Shown here one piece after another: positions 29,347 through 34,831 of a stretch of DNA of 34,831 nt (its first letter is position 1; each line of letters starts with the position of its first letter). Location: NCBI GenBank assembly GCA_002729525.1, contig PBYI01000017.1:68415-103245 (forward strand). The letters are read 5' to 3'. The stretch is from Nocardioides sp. (GTDB lineage Bacteria; Actinomycetota; Actinomycetes; Propionibacteriales; Nocardioidaceae). Below the pieces are notes generated by a model. It saw only the letters and a list, made by a program, of their open reading frames with translations. It did not search any database and was not told where the DNA came from. Position numbers and translations under genes: made by a program.

Positions 29347-30468
29347 ATGCCGCGGAGCCGCCACGACAGTGTCACGTTCACCGTGGTGGTGACCGTGCTC
29401 GTCGTGCTCGGTGCGCTCCTGATGCTCGCGGTCCTCGCTTTCTCGGGTGCGCCCGGCACCGTGCTCCTCGCCACCGCGCTGGCCGCGCTGCCCGTCGGCC
29501 CCCTGGTCGCGGCGTTCGTCTGGCTCGACCGCTACGAGCCCGAGCCCCGCCGGCTGCTGGTCTACGGCCTGCTGTGGGGCGCCTTCGTCGCCACCGCCGC
29601 GGCCCTCGTGCTGAGCGGCGTGGGCGGCCTGTTCGTGCCGGTCACCGACGCCTTCGGCCTCGCCGTCGTCGCACCGGTCACGGAGGAGGCGAGCAAGGGA
29701 CTGTTCCTGCTGCTCCTGCTGTGGTGGCGCCGTGCGGAGCTCGACGGCCTGCTCGACGGCATCGTCTACGCCGGCATGGTCGGCATCGGCTTCGCCTTCA
29801 CCGAGAACATCCTCTACCTCGCGGCGGCGTACGACGGCACCGACTCGATGGCGCCGGGCGGCCTCGCCGGCGTCACCGGCACCTTCGTGATCCGCTGCCT
29901 GGTCAGCCCGTTCGCGCACCCGCTCTTCACCGCCTTCACCGGCATCGGTGTCGGCATCGCCGTCGCCTCGCGCAGCGGCGCCGTCCGGGTGCTGGCGCCG
30001 GTGGGCGGGTACGCCGTCGCGGTGCTGGCGCACGGTCTGTGGAACGGCTCGACCGTCTTCGGCCTCGGCTCGTTTGCGCTGGTGTACGTCGTGCTCATGC
30101 TGCCGGCGCTCGTCGGCATCGGTGCGCTCGCGGTCTGGGCGCGCGGCTCGGAGCGGCAGATGCTCACCGCGGCGCTCGCCGACGCGGCGCAGCGCGGACT
30201 GGTGCCCGGCACCGACATCGGCTGGGTAGTCGACCTGCGCGCCCGCCGCGAGGCCCGGCGGCACGCCGAGCGCAGCGGCGGCCCGCAGGCCGTGCAGGCG
30301 ATGACGGCGTACCAGCAGGCCACCATCGAGCTCGGCTACCTGCACCACCGGCTCCTGCGCGGCACCCCGCCGGACGACTGGCAGGCGCGCGGCGCCGAGC
30401 ACGTCCAGCGGATCGCGGCCGTCCGCCCCTACGTCGCCTTCCCCGGACAGGTGGTCCCGACCCGATGA
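29347..30468 (+). CDS. PrsW-family intramembrane metalloprotease
   Basis: This 373-residue protein has about eight membrane segments in residues 10-270 and a soluble basic C-terminal tail (about 280-373). The PrsW active-site motifs are present: VTEEASKG (E113, E114, K117), GFAFTENILY (E153, N154), SPFAHPLFTAFTG (H191) and AHGLWNG. Bacillus PrsW cleaves an anti-sigma factor in response to envelope stress; many actinobacterial members have unknown substrates, and no anti-sigma gene is near. Its stop overlaps the ATG of the first GTPase gene, which suggests work on the membrane together with the dynamin-like pair. Confidence 0.92.
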   Translation: MPRSRHDSVTFTVVVTVLVVLGALLMLAVLAFSGAPGTVLLATALAALPVGPLVAAFVWLDRYEPEPRRLLVYGLLWGAFVATAAALVLSGVGGLFVPVTDAFGLAVVAPVTEEASKGLFLLLLLWWRRAELDGLLDGIVYAGMVGIGFAFTENILYLAAAYDGTDSMAPGGLAGVTGTFVIRCLVSPFAHPLFTAFTGIGVGIAVASRSGAVRVLAPVGGYAVAVLAHGLWNGSTVFGLGSFALVYVVLMLPALVGIGALAVWARGSERQMLTAALADAAQRGLVPGTDIGWVVDLRARREARRHAERSGGPQAVQAMTAYQQATIELGYLHHRLLRGTPPDDWQARGAEHVQRIAAVRPYVAFPGQVVPTR

Positions 30469-32222
30469 GCCACGCCGCAGCCGGCCGCTCCGACGCCCTC
30501 GACGCCCGCATGGTCACCGCCCTGGTGCAGCTGCGCCAGGCGTTGGTCGACGCGACGCTCCCGCTCGACCTGCCCGAGCAGGAGGAGCAGCGCGGCGCCC
30601 GCCTCGAGATGGTCGACCAGCTCGAGGACTACGTCATCCCGCGCCTGATGACCCTCGAGGCGCCGCTCCTGACCGTCGTCGGCGGCTCGACGGGCGCCGG
30701 CAAGTCCACGCTGGTCAACTCCCTCGTCGGGCACCGGGTCACCGCGCCGGGCGTGCTGCGGCCGACCACGCGGTCGCCCGTCATCGCCCACCACCCCGAG
30801 GACGGCCACTGGTTCGGCCAGGACCGGCTGCTGCCCGAGCTCACCCGCGTCGACCACTCGACCGACGACCCCGACTCGCTCCAGCTGGTAGCCACCGAGT
30901 CGGTGCCGCGCGGGCTGGCGATCCTCGACGCGCCCGACGTCGACTCCGTCGAGGAGCGCAACCGGGTGCTCGCCGCGCAGCTGCTCGCCGCCGGTGACCT
31001 GTGGCTGTTCGTCACCTCCGCCGCCCGGTACGCCGACCAGGTGCCGTGGGTCTACCTGCGCCAGGCTGCCGAGCGGTCGACGGCCGTCGCGGTGGTGCTC
31101 GACCGCACGCCCGACGAGGCGCTCCAGACCGTCTCGACCCACCTCGCCCGGATGATGGCCAGCCGTGGCCTGCGCGACTCGCCGTTGTTCACGGTCACCG
31201 AGGGCAAGGTCGACGACGACGGCGTGCTGCCCGCCTCGCACGTCGCGGAGATCCGCACCTGGCTGGAGTCGCTCGCCGACGACTCCGAGGCGCGCACGGC
31301 CGTCGTACGCCAGACGCTGGACGGCGCCGTCCGCACCGTCACCCGACGTACCTATCCCGTCGCCGACGCTGCCTCCGAGCAGGTGCGGGTCGCGGCGTCG
31401 CTGCGCCGCGACGTGGAGCAGGTGTACGTCGACGCCACCCGCGCGGTGCACGAGGCGACCGCCGACGGCACGATGCTGCGCGGCGAGGTGCTGGCCCGCT
31501 GGCAGGAGTTCGTCGGCACCGGCGAGCTGCTGCGGTCGCTGGAGACTCGCGTCGGCGGCCTGCGCGAGCGGCTCGTCAACACGATCAAGGGCAAGCCGCA
31601 GCAGGCCGAGCGGGTCACCGTCGCGGTCGAGTCCGGCCTGGAGACGCTCGTGCTGGAGCGCGCCGAGGCGGCCGCCGAGCGGGCTCACGAGCTGTGGCAC
31701 CAGTCGCCCGCCGGCCGCGGTCTGCTGGCGCAGGGTCCCGGCGACCTCGACCGCGCCTCGCGCGACCTGCGCCGCCGCGCCGAGCGGATGGTGCGCGACT
31801 GGCAGCTCGACGTGCTGGAGATGGTCCGCAGCGAGGGCGCCGACAAGCGCACGACCGCCCGTTACCTCGCCTTCGGCGTCAACGGGCTCTCCGTCGCGCT
31901 GATGATCGTGGTGTTCTCGCACTCCGCCGGCCTCACCGGCGCGGAGGCGGGCATCGCCGGCGGCTCGGCGGTGCTGGGCCAGAAGCTCCTCGAGGCGGTG
32001 TTCGGGGACCAGGCCGTGCGCACGCTCGTCGAGCGCGCCCGGCGCTCGCTGGAGCAGCGCCTGGACGTGCTGATGGGTGAGGAGCAGGCCCGGTACGGTC
32101 GGCTGCTCGACCGGGTGGCTCCCCGTGCGGACGCCGCCGACAAGCTGCTGGCCGCGGCCCGCAAGGTCGACGACCTGCGCTACGAGGCGTCCCGCAAGGA
32201 CGCCCCAGGAGGACACCAGTGA
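30465..32222 (+). CDS. Dynamin-like GTPase, first of a pair
   Basis: This 585-residue protein has the P-loop VVGGSTGAGKSTLVNSL (K80, S81), the switch segment LRPTTRSPV, and the G3-type motif LAILDAPDVDSVEERN, giving a dynamin/Era-like GTPase domain in about 60-290. The C-terminal half is helical with a hydrophobic stretch (about 465-515: GVNGLSVALMIVVFSH and GIAGGSAVLGQKLLEAVFG) that could enter the membrane. Bacterial dynamin-like proteins often occur as tandem pairs, for example Streptomyces DynA/DynB in septation and mycobacterial IniA/IniC in membrane protection. ATG 30465 overlaps the PrsW stop; its stop overlaps the next start. The exact role is unknown. Confidence 0.88.
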   Translation: MSHAAAGRSDALDARMVTALVQLRQALVDATLPLDLPEQEEQRGARLEMVDQLEDYVIPRLMTLEAPLLTVVGGSTGAGKSTLVNSLVGHRVTAPGVLRPTTRSPVIAHHPEDGHWFGQDRLLPELTRVDHSTDDPDSLQLVATESVPRGLAILDAPDVDSVEERNRVLAAQLLAAGDLWLFVTSAARYADQVPWVYLRQAAERSTAVAVVLDRTPDEALQTVSTHLARMMASRGLRDSPLFTVTEGKVDDDGVLPASHVAEIRTWLESLADDSEARTAVVRQTLDGAVRTVTRRTYPVADAASEQVRVAASLRRDVEQVYVDATRAVHEATADGTMLRGEVLARWQEFVGTGELLRSLETRVGGLRERLVNTIKGKPQQAERVTVAVESGLETLVLERAEAAAERAHELWHQSPAGRGLLAQGPGDLDRASRDLRRRAERMVRDWQLDVLEMVRSEGADKRTTARYLAFGVNGLSVALMIVVFSHSAGLTGAEAGIAGGSAVLGQKLLEAVFGDQAVRTLVERARRSLEQRLDVLMGEEQARYGRLLDRVAPRADAADKLLAAARKVDDLRYEASRKDAPGGHQ

Positions 32223-33865
32223 CATCCCTGCTCGAGGGCGCGCGCAAGCTCGTCACCCGGGGCACCGACCTCGGTGAGCGCATCGAGGGGCTCGAGCGCG
32301 CCACGACGGCTGCCCGCGGACGCCTCGACGACTCGCTCGTCTCCGAGACCGAGGACGTCGTCGGCCGCGCCGGCGGTCGGCTGCGGCTCTCCGCCGGTCA
32401 CACGGTCGTCGCCATCGCCGGCGCGACGGGCTCCGGCAAGTCGTCGACGTTCAACGCCCTCACCGGCCTGGAGCTCTCCTCGACCGGCGTACGCCGCCCC
32501 ACCACGTCGTGGGCGACCGCCTGCGTGTGGGGGAGCGAGGGCGCCGAGGAGCTGCTGGAGTGGCTCGGCATCCCGCCGCGCCACCAGACCATGCGCGACT
32601 CGATGCTCGACGGCGACCAGGCGCAGCGCGAGCTCGACGGCGTCGTACTGCTCGACCTGCCGGACCACGACTCCACGGAGGTCGCCCACCACCTCGAGGT
32701 CGACCGGCTCGTCGAGCTCGCCGACCTGCTGGTGTGGGTGCTCGACCCGCAGAAGTACGCCGACGCCGCGATCCACGACCGCTACCTCGCGCCGCTGCGC
32801 TCGCACTCCGGCGTCATGGTCGTCGTGCTCAACCACGTCGACACCGTGCCCGAGGACCGGCGCCAGTCGATGGTCGACGACGTACGCCGCCTGCTCGACC
32901 TCGACGGCCTCACCGACGTCCCGGTCTTCCCGATCTCGGCCCGCCACGGGCTGGGCGTCGACGACCTGCGGGGCGAGATCGCCTCGCGCGTCGAGGCCAA
33001 GAAGCTCACCCGCCAGCGGATCGAGGCCGACCTGAGGGCCGCGGCGCAGCGGCTGTCCGACGCCAGTGGCGAGGGTCGCTCGCGCGAGCTCTCGGAGGAG
33101 CGCGTCTCCTCGCTGGAGAACGCCCTCGCCGACTCCGCCGGCGTACCGATCGTGGTCGACGCGGTCGAGCGCTCGGTGCGGCTGCGGGCCCGCCGAGCCA
33201 CCACGTGGCCGATCGTCGGGCTCGCGTCGCGGTTCCGCTCCGACCCGCTCAAGAAGCTCGAGCTCGACCTCGGTGACGCCGGACGCGAGCTCGCGGGGCG
33301 TCGTACCGCGCTGCCGGAGGCGACCTCCGTGCAGCGTGCCCGCATCGACACCGAGCTGCGCACCCTCGCCGACGACGCCTCCGAGGGTCTCGGCGCGCCG
33401 TGGGTCGCCGCCGTACGCCGCGCCTCGGTCGCCCGCACCGACGAGCTCGGTGACCGGATGGAGTCCGCGCTCGCGAAGACCGACCTGGGCGCCGACCGGC
33501 TGCCGGTGTGGGTGTCGCTGGTGCGGGTGCTCCAGGTGCTGCTGATCCTTGCCGCCGTCGGCGGTGCCGTCTGGACGGGCCTGCTCGCCGCGGGCGGCTC
33601 GCTCCAGGACGAGGAGTACCAGGTCGCCGGCATGCCCGCCCCGCTGCTCCTGCTCGTCGGGGGAGTGGTCCTCGGCGTGGTCCTGGCGCTGCTGTGCCGT
33701 GGCCTGGTCGGCGGCATCGCCCGCGCCAAGGCCGCCACCGCCGAGCGCCGGCTGCGCAAGGCAGTCCACGACGTCGTCGCCGACCTCGTGGTCGTCCCGG
33801 TGTCGACCGAGCTCCAGGCCTACACCGACCTCCGCAAGGGCCTCGCCCCCGCGCTGAAGGCCTAG
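32219..33865 (+). CDS. Dynamin-like/Era-type membrane GTPase, second of a pair
   Basis: This 548-residue protein has the P-loop AIAGATGSGKSSTFNALTG (K74, S75), switch VRRPTTSWA, G3 motif LLDLPDHDS, G4 region VVVLNHVDT (NHVD in place of the usual NKxD) and G5 region PISARHG. The G domain covers about 60-260. Helices follow, then two membrane segments (about 425-450, VLQVLLILAAVGGAVWTGLL, and 468-495, LLLLVGGVVLGVVLALLC). The Asp of NHVD still allows guanine recognition. GTG 32219 overlaps the stop of the first GTPase (GTGA), so both are made together and likely form a heteromeric membrane-remodelling complex. Confidence 0.9.
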   Translation: MTSLLEGARKLVTRGTDLGERIEGLERATTAARGRLDDSLVSETEDVVGRAGGRLRLSAGHTVVAIAGATGSGKSSTFNALTGLELSSTGVRRPTTSWATACVWGSEGAEELLEWLGIPPRHQTMRDSMLDGDQAQRELDGVVLLDLPDHDSTEVAHHLEVDRLVELADLLVWVLDPQKYADAAIHDRYLAPLRSHSGVMVVVLNHVDTVPEDRRQSMVDDVRRLLDLDGLTDVPVFPISARHGLGVDDLRGEIASRVEAKKLTRQRIEADLRAAAQRLSDASGEGRSRELSEERVSSLENALADSAGVPIVVDAVERSVRLRARRATTWPIVGLASRFRSDPLKKLELDLGDAGRELAGRRTALPEATSVQRARIDTELRTLADDASEGLGAPWVAAVRRASVARTDELGDRMESALAKTDLGADRLPVWVSLVRVLQVLLILAAVGGAVWTGLLAAGGSLQDEEYQVAGMPAPLLLLVGGVVLGVVLALLCRGLVGGIARAKAATAERRLRKAVHDVVADLVVVPVSTELQAYTDLRKGLAPALKA

Positions 33866-33880
33866 TTCGCCGGCGTCGGC

Positions 33881-33930
33881 CCGGTCGTCGAGTAGGTCGC
33901 GGAGCGAGGGACGAGCGGCGCGGGTGACCA
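33881..33930. repeat. Nocardioides-type intergenic repeat, copy 1
   Basis: This begins CCGGTCGTCGAGTAGG and matches copy 2 over its first 27 bases with one change (T/C at 33897). It follows the GTPase operon by 16 bp and may help end transcription. Confidence 0.7.
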
Positions 33931-33997
33931 CGGTGGGTGCGGCCGACCGTCGGCTCGCTGGGTTTCGACTCGGACTCGCTTTGATCGCCCGGCTCAA

Positions 33998-34831
33998 CTA
34001 CCTGATGGCCCCGGTCGTCGAGTAGGCCGCGGAGCGACGCAGGAGCGCAGCGGCCGTACCGAGACGCGGTGAGTGGACCCGGGCGCGGGACCACGGTGGT
34101 CGCGCCTGGTGGTTGGGTGCGGGCATCTCGGTACGCCCGGTCGCTCGTGCCTCGGGACCGGGGTACTCGACGTACGGAGGGTCGCCGCCTCGTGTGGGGC
34201 GGTCGTCGACGTCGAAGACCTGGCCCATCGGGCCGGTCCACTCGAAGACTCCGTCGGGTCTGCGCCTGTATCGCCATCGGGCGTGGGTCTTCATCCGGTG
34301 ATGACGCCTGCACAGCGGCGCGAGATTCGCAGACGAGGTAGGTCCGCCGTCGGCGTAGGGCTCGACGTGGTCGAGGTCGCAGCGCTCGGCAGTCCGGCTG
34401 CAGAACGGGAACACGCACGTCGGATGCAGCCAACGGACCTGGTCGGCGAGCTTCTCGGTCGGTGTGTAGGAGTCCGTCGAGTAGTCAGCCCTCAGGTCGA
34501 GCACCTCGCGCACGGTCACCCTCGTGGCCGAGGTGCACCAGTCGCGGATCTGGTCGACCGTCACGGTGGCGGGCAGGCCGGGCCGGACGAACGCCTCGCA
34601 GGTCGCGGCACCGTTCACCACGTTGACGACCAGCGGGCGTCGGCCCTGCTGCAGGTCGAGCGCGCCTTGGCCGCGGGCGAGGTCACCGAGGGCCTTCGCG
34701 CGTCGTACGCCGAGCGGGTCGTCGCAGCCTGCGTCCTTGAGTGCGGCGGCGCCGGCGCGGAGCGCGTCCTCGAGGTCGAGGGCGTCGTCCAGGTCCAGCA
34801 GCGCGTCGATGGACACGAGGCCGTGCTTGGC
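33998..34831 (-). CDS. DUF222/HNH-endonuclease domain protein, N-terminus cut by window edge
   Basis: The frame is open to the right window edge (AKHGLVSIDALL...), so the start lies outside; 277 residues are visible. The segment CVFPFCSRTAERCDLDHVEP with YADGGPTSSANLAPLCRRHH is the zinc-stabilised HNH nuclease motif found in actinobacterial DUF222 (13E12-repeat-like) proteins. These occur in many copies per genome and their role is unsettled. A pocket of basic residues (MKTHARWRYRRRPDGVFEWT) follows. The last 20 or so residues (RLGTAAALLRRSAAYSTTGAIR region) are encoded by the intergenic repeat, so the natural stop may have been lost or moved. Confidence 0.85.
   Translation of the reverse strand, partial: AKHGLVSIDALLDLDDALDLEDALRAGAAALKDAGCDDPLGVRRAKALGDLARGQGALDLQQGRRPLVVNVVNGAATCEAFVRPGLPATVTVDQIRDWCTSATRVTVREVLDLRADYSTDSYTPTEKLADQVRWLHPTCVFPFCSRTAERCDLDHVEPYADGGPTSSANLAPLCRRHHRMKTHARWRYRRRPDGVFEWTGPMGQVFDVDDRPTRGGDPPYVEYPGPEARATGRTEMPAPNHQARPPWSRARVHSPRLGTAAALLRRSAAYSTTGAIR
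34011..34066. repeat. Nocardioides-type intergenic repeat, copy 2, with hairpin
   Basis: It starts CCGGTCGTCGAGTAGG and contains GGCCGC (34025-34030) pairing with GCGGCC (34050-34055), flanked by near-complementary GTCGAGTA/TACCGAGAC. It lies inside the 3' end of the HNH gene. Between the copies (33960-34002) is a related arm GGTTTCGACTCGG...CTCAACTACC. Confidence 0.75.

Overview
The window is high-GC DNA of an actinobacterium, most likely Nocardioides or a close relative (Nocardioidaceae). The signs are very strong G/C third-position bias, many GTG starts, frequent 4-bp ATGA/GTGA stop-start overlaps, leaderless-type promoters (TANNNT about 7 nt before the start codon), a DUF222/HNH gene beside the 'TCGTCGAGTAGG' intergenic repeat I associate with Nocardioides genomes (from memory), and the linkage of oligoribonuclease to tRNA-His. 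Genus assignment is inference. I see no prophage, insertion sequence or CRISPR array.

Layout. 1-9 kb: a partial FAD-dependent oxidoreductase (-), a membrane PAS histidine kinase (+), a penicillin-acylase-family hydrolase without signal peptide (+), a MarR-GNAT fusion regulator (-) with a palindromic operator, a small secreted protein, two small unknown proteins, and an orphan response regulator that resembles DosR/DevR (-). 9-13.2 kb: tRNA-His and orn (-), divergent from a translationally coupled MauE-like / DsbA-like / adenosine deaminase operon (+), then a PIG-L deacetylase (-). 13.2-17.8 kb: a DUF4352-like membrane-anchored protein, a secreted metzincin protease (MP1) flanked by two small proteins that look like paralogs of each other, a small secreted protein and tRNA-Arg. 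17.9-21.2 kb: a four-gene operon for transmembrane electron transfer to a flavinylated surface protein (His/Asp-rich membrane protein, ferric-reductase-like flavocytochrome, FMN-binding domain protein, ApbE). 21.2-27.7 kb: two large secreted metzincins with fibronectin III repeats (MP2, MP3). 27.8-33.9 kb: an M24 aminopeptidase P (-), divergent from PrsW plus two dynamin-like GTPases, all overlapping. The right edge holds a partial DUF222/HNH protein whose 3' end is made of an intergenic repeat.

Most interesting pattern. Three intergenic regions (14536-14563, 16378-16405, 24001-24028) carry the same composite element, GGTCCC-N8-GGGACC-N2-AGTCCT, with variation at the third. Two of them share the identical 14-mer GGGACCAAAGTCCT. 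Its reverse complement matches the core of the known DosR/DevR dormancy box (GGGACTWWAGTCCC) at 12 of 14 positions. A weaker single site lies upstream of MP3, and a perfect palindrome of the same form spans the start codon of the histidine kinase. The same window encodes an orphan DosR-like regulator. So MP1, MP2, MP3, the small paralogs and possibly the kinase may form a DosR-like regulon of secreted metalloproteases. This is a hypothesis from sequence. Element orientation relative to the genes is not consistent, and an ordinary dispersed repeat is the main alternative.
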